DNA of 64,000 nucleotides from Oscillospiraceae bacterium (GCA_015067175.1 SVMX01000002.1:62001-126000); one strand, 5' to 3'. Shown: positions 45,084 through 53,742, numbered from the stretch's first letter. Numbers and translations: made by a program. The notes: generated by a model not told the origin, from the letters alone.

Positions 45084-45112
45084 ATTATATCATATACAAA
45101 ACAGTTAGTCAA
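45084..45112 (-). promoter_or_regulatory. Sigma-A promoter of the chemotaxis receptor gene
   Basis: Minus strand: -35 TTGACT (45107-45112), 17-bp spacer, -10 TATAAT (45084-45089). Confidence 0.85.
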
Positions 45113-45174
45113 TTTAATCACACATGCTTGTTTGACAAAAATAAGTCAAATATTTTGTTGATTGTTGCCAACTC

Positions 45175-45720
45175 TCAATAATCACTATTACTCTTTTTAT
45201 ACATTTTGATATAATCAAAGGTGTCTTTTTCGCCTTTTTCCGCCAACATAACAAGCAGGCTCTCCAAAAAATCGGAGGTTTCGTGGTGGATCGCTCTGCG
45301 GCCCTTTGCGCGAAGAAAATACTCCAGTGGCTGCTCATCAGTGTAGTTTTTGCCTTGATAGATCTTGCTTGCCGCTACACGGTCGCAAAACATCTCTATC
45401 ACATATTTCAGCGGCATCTTGACAGGCGAATTCATCTTAGTTTTCGGGTCATAGTCGAACCAATATTCAAAATGGTGGCGATTTCTGCCTTTATGGTGCA
45501 ACCACGCTTTTGAATACCCAAAAAGCTCGCGCTCTGCCTCATTTGGAGAGCGCGTGCCTTGATAATACTTCGCGCCTGCCAAAAACTCCGTGGGCGAGTA
45601 TTTCGACAAGTCATGCCTAAGTCCCTGCCAAAGTATTCCCGCCCGCGCACAGTGAGCTATCACCTTGTGACGGTGCTTTGTTATAGTTTTAAAATGCCCG
45701 AAAGCACCTTTAAGTGACAT
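45175..45720 (-). CDS. DUF5662-type protein in the flavin operon
   Basis: A 181-residue cytoplasmic protein rich in His/Asp pairs that look like a metal site: H16/H18, RHDLSKYSPTEF (H36-D37), WLHHKGRNRHH (H75/H76, H82/H83) and D113. I place it in the DUF5662 family from memory; its activity is unknown. The helical His-Asp layout recalls HD-domain phosphohydrolases. It starts 26 bp after the ribU stop with GGAGGT before the ATG and no terminator between, so it should be expressed under the FMN riboswitch. Confidence 0.65.
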   Translation of the reverse strand: MSLKGAFGHFKTITKHRHKVIAHCARAGILWQGLRHDLSKYSPTEFLAGAKYYQGTRSPNEAERELFGYSKAWLHHKGRNRHHFEYWFDYDPKTKMNSPVKMPLKYVIEMFCDRVAASKIYQGKNYTDEQPLEYFLRAKGRRAIHHETSDFLESLLVMLAEKGEKDTFDYIKMYKKSNSDY

Positions 45721-45746
45721 TATTTTACCTCCGAGATCCGCACCTC

Positions 45747-46400
45747 TCAGCCCTTATCAGTACGGTAGTAGCTGTTGAATATCGGGCGCAGCCTTTTGTA
45801 CAGCGGCACAGAAATGATCGCCGCAGTAAGTCCCTTTAACATTGTAAACGGCATATTGAACATAACGAGAACATCAATAAGTCCGTTGATATTGCCGTCA
45901 AGCGCGGGAATAAGTCCCTTGTACATCATCACAAGCGTGTCGATATCGGTCTTGAATGCCGCAGCATACACGGGATACACGATAAAGTAGTTGGACGCAA
46001 TGCTTACAAGTCCCATAAGTACAGCGCCGCCTACACAGCCTACGATTATCTTCCAAAGCTTGTGGGTTTTAAGTCCCACGATACCCGCGGGAAGCACAAG
46101 ACACGCGCTGAGAATAAAGTTAGAAAGCTCTCCAACGCCGCCTGTTGCGGTTGACATAAGTCCCTGAAGATTTTTCAGCAGGCACACCAGCACGCCCGAT
46201 ATCGGACCCATAGTAAGCGATGCAAGCATCGCGGGCATATCCGAAAAATCAAAGCTGATAAATCCCGGCATAAACGGCACTTTAAAGCTTGTAAGCTCTG
46301 ACAGCACTATCGAAAGTGCCGCCATAAGCGCGGTGAATACAAGCTTGCGCACGTCTACGCGCTTTGTTTTACTTGTGGTTGCAGTTGTTGTGTTGCTCAT
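45747..46400 (-). CDS. ribU: Riboflavin ECF transporter substrate-binding (S) component RibU
   Basis: A 217-residue membrane protein with about six segments. The block PGFISFDFSDMPAMLASLTMG resembles RibU proteins, and the upstream FMN riboswitch makes riboflavin the near-certain substrate. It needs the shared ECF module (EcfA, EcfA', EcfT), which is not in this window. The ATG at 46400 has GGAGGAAA before it; the longer open frame runs into the riboswitch expression platform and is not used. Confidence 0.9.
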   Translation of the reverse strand: MSNTTTATTSKTKRVDVRKLVFTALMAALSIVLSELTSFKVPFMPGFISFDFSDMPAMLASLTMGPISGVLVCLLKNLQGLMSTATGGVGELSNFILSACLVLPAGIVGLKTHKLWKIIVGCVGGAVLMGLVSIASNYFIVYPVYAAAFKTDIDTLVMMYKGLIPALDGNINGLIDVLVMFNMPFTMLKGLTAAIISVPLYKRLRPIFNSYYRTDKG

Positions 46401-46420
46401 CGTTTCCTCCAATTCCTCGG

Positions 46421-46459
46421 GAAAACAGAACGCCCGACACAGGTAAAGCCTATGTCGGG
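46421..46459 (-). terminator. Expression platform (terminator) of the FMN riboswitch
   Basis: Stem CCCGACATAGG / CCTGTGTCGGG (46449-46459 with 46433-46443, one G-T pair), loop CTTTA, followed by CGTTCTGTTTTC. It stands between the aptamer and the ribU ribosome site. Confidence 0.75.
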
Positions 46460-46500
46460 GCACAAATATGTTCTTACAAAGATACACACTTGTTCTGATT

Positions 46501-46673
46501 CTTTCATCCGGACTATAACCGTCGGTATGGGAATCTCACCCATTCAACCCAGGTCAACACCTCACAAAGAACGCCTTACGGCTTTATACGTGTCTTACGT
46601 GTATCTTTGTTCGGTCTTTCCCATTTGGCTCGCAGACTATACTGCCGGTGGGGAATCTCACCCCGCCCCGAAA
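46501..46673 (-). ncRNA. FMN riboswitch (RFN element) upstream of ribU
   Basis: Minus-strand RNA carries the conserved RFN segments in order: TTCGGGGCGGGGTG, GATTCCCCACCGGC, AGTCTGCGAGC, a long variable arm, GGTGAGATTCCCATACCGAC and AGTCCGGATGAAAGAA. It senses FMN and stops ribU expression when flavin is plentiful. The variable arm (about 46560-46615) is long and contains ACAAAGATACAC, which is complementary to sequence just past the aptamer. Confidence 0.95.
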
Positions 46674-46714
46674 CAGATAAAATGTTATTTTCGCAGCCTT
46701 TTGGCTACTGCTAC

Positions 46715-46743
46715 ATTATATACCCATACAGCGATTTTGTCAA
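46715..46743 (-). promoter_or_regulatory. Fully consensus promoter of the FMN riboswitch transcript
   Basis: Minus strand: TTGACA (46738-46743), 17-bp spacer, TATAAT (46715-46720). It lies directly after the yicC stop. A short GCAG-AGCC/GGCTGC hairpin (about 46692-46712) opens the transcript. Confidence 0.85.
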
Positions 46744-46747
46744 TACC

Positions 46748-47626
46748 TTATTCGATATTCTGAATCTGCTCGCGGATCTTTTCAATTTCACTCTTCTGGT
46801 CAACGACTATCTTAGTTACTTCGATATCCTGTACCTTGGAGCCGATGGTATTGGTTTCCCTGTTCATTTCCTGCACAAGGAAATCCAGCTTTCTGCCTAT
46901 TGCCTCATCGCCGTCAAGCATCGTGCGGAACTGCGCGATATGGCTGCGAAGTCTTACCGTTTCCTCGTCCACTGCGGTCTTTTCGGAGAATATTCCCGCT
47001 TCAAGCAGGATACGGCTCTCGTCGATGTTGGTGTTGTTCAGCACCTCTGCCATCTTGTCGAAAAGACGCTTGCGGTATTCCTCAACAATGGCAGGAGAAC
47101 GCTGCTCGACTATGCCGACCCAACCCTCTATAGTGTCAAGGCGCGAAAGGATATCCGCTTTCATGCGCTCGCCCTCTGCTTCACGCATAGCAACGAACTT
47201 AGAGAGCGCCTGCTCTGCAACAAACTTTACATCTTCCCATATACGCTCCTCGTCGGCTTCTTCCTTTACAACAGTAAACGCGTCGGGAATACGCATTATA
47301 TGCGACAGCGAAAGGTCGTCAGTAAGCGAAAACTCGTCCTTTACGCTGCGCAGAGCCTCAATGTAGTCCTTTACGACCTCTTTGTTGATGGATATCTTCT
47401 CGTCGGGTGCATCAACATTGTAAACAAGGACGGAGACCTCCACCTTGCCGCGGCTTATCTTGCCGTTAAGCAGGGTCTTGAGCTTTTCCTCAAGAAAGCC
47501 CAGACTGCGCGGAATGCGGCAGCCAAACTCATAATATCTGTGGTTTACCGCGCGTATTTCAACTGTGATATCGCGTCCGTTAAGTATCTCATGGCCTCTG
47601 CCGAAGCCTGTCATGCTCTTTATCAT
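46748..47626 (-). CDS. yicC: YicC/YloC-family endoribonuclease
   Basis: A 292-residue protein. N-terminus IKSMTGFGRG and EIRAVNHRYYEFGCRIPR are the family signature; the C-terminal half (DUF1732) ends with EMNRETNTIGSKVQD. YicC proteins are ribonucleases reported to act on small RNAs; the cellular role in Clostridia is not settled. The ATG overlaps the stop of the upstream PLP enzyme gene (ATGA). Confidence 0.93.
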   Translation of the reverse strand: MIKSMTGFGRGHEILNGRDITVEIRAVNHRYYEFGCRIPRSLGFLEEKLKTLLNGKISRGKVEVSVLVYNVDAPDEKISINKEVVKDYIEALRSVKDEFSLTDDLSLSHIMRIPDAFTVVKEEADEERIWEDVKFVAEQALSKFVAMREAEGERMKADILSRLDTIEGWVGIVEQRSPAIVEEYRKRLFDKMAEVLNNTNIDESRILLEAGIFSEKTAVDEETVRLRSHIAQFRTMLDGDEAIGRKLDFLVQEMNRETNTIGSKVQDIEVTKIVVDQKSEIEKIREQIQNIE

Positions 47627-48888
47627 AATCCTGTCCTTTCGATAAGTCCCTTATCCATCATTGCCTGCGCTGCGGTCATTACGCCGATCTTACCCGTGGG
47701 GAATGTAAGTCCGCCCTGAAGCCATACCGCATACGGCTCTCTGAGCGGTGCGTCAGCGGAAAGCTCCACCGAAGCGCCCATCGTAAATGCGCCCGCCGCC
47801 ATAATTACCTTGCTGTCGTAGCCGGGCATATCCCAAGGCTCGGGAGCTGCAAAGCTGTCAACGGGAGAGCCGCTTTGAATACCCTGACAGAATGCAATAA
47901 GCTGCTGCTCGCCGCCAAGCTTCAGCGCAGCGATTATATCAGTACGCTTCTCGTTATACTTCGGGAAGCACTCATAGCCAAGTATCTCAAACAGCGCGGT
48001 CGCAAACACTGATGTTTTAAGCGCCGCACATACAGCCTCGGGAGCATGGAAGATGCCGAGGTACATTCCGCGAAGCTGGTCAAGGCTTGCACCTACCTCC
48101 TTACCTGTACCCGGAGTAGTGAGCCTGTAAGCACAAAGCTCCACTGCCTTTGCGTTACCAGCGATATAGCCGCCTGTTTCTGCGATACCGCCGCCAAGAT
48201 TTTTGATAAGGCTGCCGATGATAAGGTCAGCACCAACAGCAAGCGGCTCGCGCTCCTCAACAAGCTCACCGTAGCAGTTATCGACCATGATAATGCACTC
48301 GCTGTTCACCTTGCGCACAGCTTTTATCATCTCACCGATAATGTCAATCGTGAACGACGGGCGCAGCGAATATCCTCTTGAACGCTGGATATATGCGACC
48401 TTGCAGCCCTTTGCCTTTGCTGTTATTCCATCGAAATCGGGAGTTCCGTCAGAAAGCAGTTCCACCTGCTCATACTTTACGCCGAAATCCTTAAGCGAGC
48501 CTATACCCTCGCCCTTTATCACGCCCTGAATGGTATCGTAAGGCTCTCCTGTAAGCGACAGCATGGTATCTCCTGTGCGGAGTATTCCAAAAAGCGCCGT
48601 AGTGATAGCATGAGTACCGTTCACAAAATTGTGGCGCACCAGCGCGTCCTCTGCACCGAGTATCTGCGCAAACACCGCGTCAAGCTTGTCCCTGCCGTCG
48701 TCGCCGTAGCCGTAGCCGTTAGTACCTTTCATGTGGATATCGCTTATGCGATTATCAATAAATGCTTTAAGCACTTTTTGTCCGTTAAGCTCGGCAAGTC
48801 TGTCAAGCTCGGCAAAAGGCTCTCTGCAAAGCTCCATAGCCTTATCAGCCGCCTTCATAATCTCGGGCGAAAAATCAAAAACCGTCAT
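47623..48888 (-). CDS. Methionine gamma-lyase-family PLP enzyme (YnbB/aluminium-resistance type)
   Basis: A 421-residue fold-type I PLP enzyme. Recognised by RHNFVNGTHAITTALFGIL, the Asp of VDNCYGEL (PLP pyridine contact) and the PLP lysine in IGSLIKNLGGGIAETGGYIAG. Proteins of this family were once named aluminium resistance protein; the physiological substrate is unknown, likely a sulfur or gamma-substituted amino acid. It heads a two-gene unit with yicC. GAGAGG precedes the ATG. Confidence 0.9.
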   Translation of the reverse strand: MTVFDFSPEIMKAADKAMELCREPFAELDRLAELNGQKVLKAFIDNRISDIHMKGTNGYGYGDDGRDKLDAVFAQILGAEDALVRHNFVNGTHAITTALFGILRTGDTMLSLTGEPYDTIQGVIKGEGIGSLKDFGVKYEQVELLSDGTPDFDGITAKAKGCKVAYIQRSRGYSLRPSFTIDIIGEMIKAVRKVNSECIIMVDNCYGELVEEREPLAVGADLIIGSLIKNLGGGIAETGGYIAGNAKAVELCAYRLTTPGTGKEVGASLDQLRGMYLGIFHAPEAVCAALKTSVFATALFEILGYECFPKYNEKRTDIIAALKLGGEQQLIAFCQGIQSGSPVDSFAAPEPWDMPGYDSKVIMAAGAFTMGASVELSADAPLREPYAVWLQGGLTFPTGKIGVMTAAQAMMDKGLIERTGL

Positions 48889-48949
48889 ATTAAAACCTCT
48901 CTATAAAACGGACGATATCCGTATGTTATTTCATTAAATACTATATTAT

Positions 48950-48978
48950 ATAATACACATTTTTTGAGCTAATGTCAA
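48950..48978 (-). promoter_or_regulatory. Sigma-A promoter of the PLP enzyme/yicC operon
   Basis: Minus strand: TTGACA (48973-48978), 17-bp spacer, TATTAT (48950-48955). Confidence 0.8.
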
Positions 48979-49123
48979 CCATTTTGACAAAAACCGTACA
49001 ATTTCTCGGCGTCTTACAGCAAAAACCGTAACCAAATAACACCTGTCGCATAATATGTACTATGAAACGGAAGCCTCAAAGGGAGGCGGAGGTTTCACAA
49101 TAATATTCAAGGAGGACATTATT

Positions 49124-49255
49124 ATGTCATGCTTCAACTTTGGTGGTAACTCTTGCTGCTGGATCATCATCCTCATTCTCCTGTTCTGCGTATGCGGTAA
49201 CGGCAACAACGGCTGTGATAACGGCTGCGGCAACAACTGCAACACCTGCTGCTGA
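49124..49255 (+). CDS. Cys-rich single-pass micropeptide
   Basis: A 43-residue peptide: a short Cys-containing head, one hydrophobic segment (about 13-21) and a Gly/Asn/Cys-rich tail. It has 10 cysteines (3, 11, 12, 22, 24, 31, 35, 39, 42, 43). The AAGGAGG site 8 nt before the ATG is excellent, which makes it a real gene. The shape recalls small YjcZ-type sporulation peptides, but the many cysteines are unusual. No sigma-A promoter is visible, which would fit a sporulation sigma factor. Confidence 0.75.
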   Translation: MSCFNFGGNSCCWIIILILLFCVCGNGNNGCDNGCGNNCNTCC

Positions 49256-49280
49256 TAATCGTTCATAGCCAAACGGCACT

Positions 49281-49302
49281 GCCCTCCCCAAACGGGGAGG
49301 GC
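49281..49302. terminator. GC-rich hairpin after the micropeptide gene
   Basis: GCCCTCCCC (49281-49289) / GGGGAGGGC (49294-49302), 4-nt loop. The following AAACTCTTTATAT is a poor T-tract, so termination may be incomplete. Confidence 0.6.
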
Positions 49303-49325
49303 AAACTCTTTATATAATTAAGTTA

Positions 49326-49904
49326 TCAGCCGCCGAAGAACATACCCTCGACAAACATCTTGATTCCAAGACAGACAAGCACCGCGCCTCCGATGAGGGA
49401 CGCCTTTGCACCGAGAAGCTGTCCGAATTTAACGCCGCCGAAAACTCCCACAAGGCTTATGATAAATGTAACAACACCTATAAACAGCACCGCAGGAACG
49501 ATACTTACTGTCATAGCGGCAAAGCTGACGCCGACCATGAGAGCGTCTATACTGGTAGCGACAGCCTGTATCATGATAGCGGCAATGCTCGGTTCCTTAA
49601 GCTTTTCGCTCTCCTCGCCTTTTTTTGCGGCACGAAGCTCGCCTATGCTTTCCACTATCATCTTACCGCCGATTATTCCCAGCACCGCAAGCGCTATTAT
49701 CGGAGCATAGCCTGTGATAAACTCCGCAAATGCCGAGCCGAGGAAGTACCCGATAAGCGGCATTCCCGCCTGAAAAACGCCAAACATAAGCGCTGCAAAC
49801 GCAGCCTTTTTCTTATTCTTGATAACTGTGCCGTTACCGATAGACACTGCGAATGCGTCCATTGAAAGACCGACAGCGACCAAAAAAAGCTCTGCTAAAC
49901 CCAT
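49326..49904 (-). CDS. mntP: Manganese efflux pump MntP
   Basis: A 192-residue membrane protein with six segments. Conserved acidic residues in the membrane (GLSMDAFAVSIGNG near the N-terminus and ATSIDALMVGVSF in the second half) mark MntP. It exports excess Mn2+. GGAGGAAA precedes the ATG. The manganese riboswitch upstream confirms the function. Confidence 0.95.
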   Translation of the reverse strand: MGLAELFLVAVGLSMDAFAVSIGNGTVIKNKKKAAFAALMFGVFQAGMPLIGYFLGSAFAEFITGYAPIIALAVLGIIGGKMIVESIGELRAAKKGEESEKLKEPSIAAIMIQAVATSIDALMVGVSFAAMTVSIVPAVLFIGVVTFIISLVGVFGGVKFGQLLGAKASLIGGAVLVCLGIKMFVEGMFFGG

Positions 49905-49961
49905 TTATTTTCCTCCGTTTTCCTCAGCAATACCTTATGATATTGGTATGCCTGTCCTCAA

Positions 49962-50130
49962 CAAAAAAGACCCAAGCAACGGTATAACCATACTTGAGTC
50001 TGTTATTTTTAACATCGTCATGTATAGCTATACCATAAGCTACACATGAGTCTTGCTGATTAAGGCAAGCCAGACCTTTCGGTCAGTATGTTGACTTGCC
50101 GCGCAAAGCGCCGCTACTCCCCCACGGGTA
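49962..50130 (-). ncRNA. yybP-ykoY manganese riboswitch of mntP
   Basis: Minus-strand leader begins with the conserved GTGGGGGAGTAGC, includes a GACC-GAAA-GGTC hairpin and an 11-bp CATGT-GTAGCT arm (about 50013-50050), and ends in a terminator: AGACTCAAG / CTTGGGTCT (49993-50001 with 49968-49976) plus TTTTTT. Mn2+ binding switches such leaders on, allowing MntP synthesis. The gap from 49905 to 49961 carries an ATACC/GGTAT hairpin before the ribosome site. Confidence 0.85.
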
Positions 50131-50146
50131 TTTTTATTGTTATCCT

Positions 50147-50175
50147 ATTCTAACATACTTTATAGGATTTGTCAA
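50147..50175 (-). promoter_or_regulatory. Sigma-A promoter of the manganese riboswitch
   Basis: Minus strand: TTGACA (50170-50175), 17-bp spacer, TAGAAT (50147-50152). Confidence 0.75.
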
Positions 50176-50190
50176 CCCCGAAAAGCACAA

Positions 50191-50219
50191 TTGATTTTAT
50201 CGGGCAAATTTGCTATAAT
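50191..50219 (+). promoter_or_regulatory. Sigma-A promoter of recQ
   Basis: TTGATT (50191-50196), 17-bp spacer, TATAAT (50214-50219). Confidence 0.8.
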
Positions 50220-50249
50220 TATACTATATTTAAAATTCGGGGTGAGCAG

Positions 50250-52067
50250 ATGAACAAAAACGAGGTGCTGAAAAAATATTTCGGGCACAGCTCCTTTCGC
50301 TTTGGTCAAGGCGAGGTGATAGACCATATCACAAGCGGCGAGGACTGCCTTTCCGTTATGCCTACGGGCGCAGGAAAATCCATGTGTTATCAGATACCTG
50401 CGCTCATACTTGAGGGCGTTACCGTTGTCATATCTCCGCTCATCTCGCTTATGAAAGACCAAGTTGAGGCGTTAGTACAGTCGGGTGTTCCTGCCGCATA
50501 TATAAACAGCTCGCTTCAAGTGCACGAATATTATTCCGTGCTGAAAAACCTCTCTTTGGGTGCATATAAGCTCATTTATGTTGCACCCGAGCGGCTTCTC
50601 GTTGAGGATTTTCTTGCGCTTTGCAAGCAGCTCACTATACCGCTTGTCGCGGTAGATGAGGCCCACTGTGTATCTCACTGGGGACAGGATTTCCGCCCAA
50701 GCTACCTCAAAATAACGGAGTTTGTGGCAAGTCTGCCAAAGCGGCCTGTGCTTGCAGCGTTCACCGCGACCGCTACAGAAGCTGTTAAGCGCGATATCGT
50801 AGATATTCTCGGGCTTAATAAGCCTTTCAAGATAACAACGGGATTTGACCGTGAAAACCTGTATTTCGAGGTGCGCTCCTGTACCTCCTCGGAAAAAGAC
50901 GCGCTTTTGCTGAATATACTGCGCAGTGCCGAGGGAAGAAGTGCTATAGTCTATTGCTCCACGCGAAAAAACGTTGAGCTGGTCTGCTCTCTGCTGCAGA
51001 TGAATGGCATAAACGCGGCGCGTTACCATGCAGGTCTGCCCGATGAGGAGCGAAAAAAGGCACAGGAGGACTTCATATACGACCGTGTGAGCGTTATTGC
51101 CGCGACCAATGCATTCGGCATGGGTATTGATAAATCAGATGTTTCCCTAGTGGTACACTATAATATGCCCAAGGACATCGAAAGCTACTATCAGGAGGCA
51201 GGACGCGCGGGGCGCGACGGCTCGCCTGCGCGGTGCATACTTCTTTACAGCAAGTCGGACGTGCGCATAAACAACTACATCATAGACCACAGCCACGAGG
51301 AGAGCGAGTTATCCGAAAAGGAAGCCGAGGAGATGCGCGAGCGCGACCGCGAGCGTCTGAAGCAGATGACTTTCTACAGCACTACAAAACGCTGCCTTAG
51401 GGAGTTTATTCTGCGCTATTTCGGCGAAAAAACAGGCAGCTTCTGCGGAAATTGCAGCAACTGCAACGCAAGCTTTGACACTGTGGATATAACTATCTCA
51501 GCGCAAAAAATAATCTCCTGCATCTACAGAATGAAGCAGCGCGGAATGGTTGCCACAAGAGAGCTTATCGCAGATATCCTTACAGGGCGCTCATCGGACA
51601 GCGCCGCAAAAGCTCTGTCAACCTACGGAATAATGTCAAACGAACAGCCTTCGCGCGTGCTTGGGCTTTCGGAATATCTGATATCCGAGGGCTACATGAT
51701 ACAAAACGAAAACGGCTGCGACATCACACCGCTTGCAGACGAATTTATCCGCGCAAGGCGCACGCTGCTCATGAAGCAGCCGAAATCGAACGTCGTTCCG
51801 TCTGCTCCTGCTAAGACTGCTGAAAGCGATATTGATGCGGAGCTTTATGATCGTCTGAAAACGCTTCGTAAAAAGATCGCGGCAACGCTTGGCGTTCCTG
51901 CTTATGTGGTGTTCACAGATGCGTCACTGCGGGAGATATGCCAAAAGCAGCCGCTCACAACACAGGAGTTTATGAACATTTCGGGCGTCGGCAGCATAAA
52001 AGCAGAGCGCTACAGCAAAAAGTTCGCCGAGGTCATACTTGGATATCGCAAAGAAAAAGGTATATAA
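50250..52067 (+). CDS. recQ: ATP-dependent DNA helicase RecQ
   Basis: A 605-residue 3'-5' helicase for recombination and fork repair. Walker A MPTGAGKS (37-44), DEAH box VDEAHCVSHWGQDFRPSY (from about 138), helicase C-terminal domain, zinc-binding Cys group ending FCGNCSNC, winged helix, and a C-terminal HRDC domain (about 525-600), so the full-length RecQ architecture. The ATG at 50250 is chosen by the N-terminus typical of the family and the GGGGTGA site; the upstream frame would start before the promoter. Confidence 0.96.
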   Translation: MNKNEVLKKYFGHSSFRFGQGEVIDHITSGEDCLSVMPTGAGKSMCYQIPALILEGVTVVISPLISLMKDQVEALVQSGVPAAYINSSLQVHEYYSVLKNLSLGAYKLIYVAPERLLVEDFLALCKQLTIPLVAVDEAHCVSHWGQDFRPSYLKITEFVASLPKRPVLAAFTATATEAVKRDIVDILGLNKPFKITTGFDRENLYFEVRSCTSSEKDALLLNILRSAEGRSAIVYCSTRKNVELVCSLLQMNGINAARYHAGLPDEERKKAQEDFIYDRVSVIAATNAFGMGIDKSDVSLVVHYNMPKDIESYYQEAGRAGRDGSPARCILLYSKSDVRINNYIIDHSHEESELSEKEAEEMRERDRERLKQMTFYSTTKRCLREFILRYFGEKTGSFCGNCSNCNASFDTVDITISAQKIISCIYRMKQRGMVATRELIADILTGRSSDSAAKALSTYGIMSNEQPSRVLGLSEYLISEGYMIQNENGCDITPLADEFIRARRTLLMKQPKSNVVPSAPAKTAESDIDAELYDRLKTLRKKIAATLGVPAYVVFTDASLREICQKQPLTTQEFMNISGVGSIKAERYSKKFAEVILGYRKEKGI

Positions 52068-52076
52068 CTGAATAGC

Positions 52077-52110
52077 AAAAGCCGCTTTTAGCAATGAAAA
52101 GCGGCTTTAT
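52077..52110. terminator. Bidirectional terminator between recQ and the EAL protein gene
   Basis: Stem AAAGCCGCTTTT (52078-52089) / AAAAGCGGCTTT (52097-52108), loop about 7 nt. Confidence 0.9.
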
Positions 52111-52121
52111 TGTTATTCAGT

Positions 52122-53531
52122 TTACTTTGATATCTGTTTCTTCAGCTCATAATGAGGCATCATAAGCAATGTGCGTATCTGAGAAGCGGGACACGGCTTG
52201 CTGAAATAGAAGCCCTGCGCAAGGTCACAGCCTATCTCAGTGAGGAACAGGCTCTGCTCTATCGTTTCCACGCCCTCCGCGAGTATGATAAGCTTCATTG
52301 CCTTTCCAAGGTCAACGATAGCGCCTGTTATCTGCTTAGAAACATTGTTCTCGTCAAGGTCGCAGACAAGGCTGCGGTCTATCTTCAGCGTATCAAGCGG
52401 AAGAGTTTTCAGCGAGCTGAGCGAGGAATAGCCGCTGCCGAAATCGTCCATCGAAATGCTGACACCCATGCTGCGGATATAGCCAAGCACGTTTATCGTG
52501 CGCTCGATATCCTGCATCGCCATGGTTTCGGTTACTTCTATCTCAAGCTGCTTCGGGTCAAGCCCCGTTTCTGCAAGCACATCGGTAACTGTTCCGATAA
52601 CATCAGTGCAGTAAAACTGCGCCTGTGACATATTTACAGATATCTTCACAGGCGGAAGTCCCTCGTCAAGCCACTGCTTGCACTGCTTGCAGGCGGTGCG
52701 AAGACCCCACTCGTCGATCTTTGTGATTATACCCGTCTGCTCGGCAAGTGGGATAAAATCGCTCGGCGGTATAAAACCCTTAGTCGGGTGATGCCAACGG
52801 ATAAGCGACTCAACACCGATTATCTCGCCTGTTTTGAAGCTTATCTTAGGCTGATAGTAAAGCTCAAACTCACCGTTGTCAAGTGCTGACAGCATTTCCG
52901 CACGCAGCAGCTCTGTTTCGAGAATGCGCTCCTCCATCTCACGGACAAAATAAGTAATTCTGCCGCCGTCCTTTGTCATAAGGCAAAGATTAGCCTTGCT
53001 GAACATTGTATAAATATCATCACAGCCGTCATAAACAACAACGCCTGCATAGAAATCAGCGCGCTTTAACAGCGTTGCATCGGAATAAGTCTTGTCAAGC
53101 TCCTCACGGAAGCGTTGAATAAACATATCGGGAGCATTCTCTTCGGTGTATGTCATAAGCACCGCGAAATCATCGGTGTCTACCCTGCCGCACGGAAAAC
53201 TTCCCGCACCTGCTGCGATAACGCTTTTTGCAAAGCAGGATACAACGCCGTCGCCAACGGCATTTCCGAAAAGTGTATTGATCTTGCCAAGACCGTCAAC
53301 GTCAAAAATGATGAGCGCCGCACTTTTTCCCGAAGCGGCAGCAGCATTTAATTCACGCTGCGCCTCAGTCAGAAATCTGTCACGCAGATACAGTCCTGTA
53401 GAGCTATCCTTGCCATCGCTTTCATTAAGTTTGGAAGCACTGCTTACACGGCGCAGCTTTATCATCGTCACAGCAAACGCCGCAGCGAACAAAACCGCAA
53501 CAATACACGCCGCAATTACAAAACCCTGCAT
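52122..53531 (-). CDS. EAL-domain cyclic-di-GMP phosphodiesterase with degenerate GGDEF domain
   Basis: A 469-residue membrane-anchored protein. One N-terminal membrane segment (about 4-24), a GGDEF-like domain whose active motif reads DTDDF (118-122) and is therefore probably not a cyclase, and an EAL domain that keeps the catalytic set: E241 (in ESL instead of EAL), N300, E332, D362-D363, K383, E419 and Q439. Expected to cleave c-di-GMP; the GGDEF remnant may bind GTP and regulate. The ATG at 53531 has GGGAGGTG upstream. Confidence 0.9.
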   Translation of the reverse strand: MQGFVIAACIVAVLFAAAFAVTMIKLRRVSSASKLNESDGKDSSTGLYLRDRFLTEAQRELNAAAASGKSAALIIFDVDGLGKINTLFGNAVGDGVVSCFAKSVIAAGAGSFPCGRVDTDDFAVLMTYTEENAPDMFIQRFREELDKTYSDATLLKRADFYAGVVVYDGCDDIYTMFSKANLCLMTKDGGRITYFVREMEERILETELLRAEMLSALDNGEFELYYQPKISFKTGEIIGVESLIRWHHPTKGFIPPSDFIPLAEQTGIITKIDEWGLRTACKQCKQWLDEGLPPVKISVNMSQAQFYCTDVIGTVTDVLAETGLDPKQLEIEVTETMAMQDIERTINVLGYIRSMGVSISMDDFGSGYSSLSSLKTLPLDTLKIDRSLVCDLDENNVSKQITGAIVDLGKAMKLIILAEGVETIEQSLFLTEIGCDLAQGFYFSKPCPASQIRTLLMMPHYELKKQISK

Positions 53532-53742
53532 CGGTAACACCTCCCGAGATTTTACCAAGCTTAACTTTTAATTACTAATATTTTAACATATTTTATTATA
53601 AAACACAAGTAAATAAATTAACAATCTCACAAATTTGTGCAATTCAACGGCGGCTTTGGCACTTTTTATGACATTTCGCACAAATTGACCGTACAACGCG
53701 TCATTTTTTAGTCAATCTAACAAAACTATTGTTTTTTTACAC

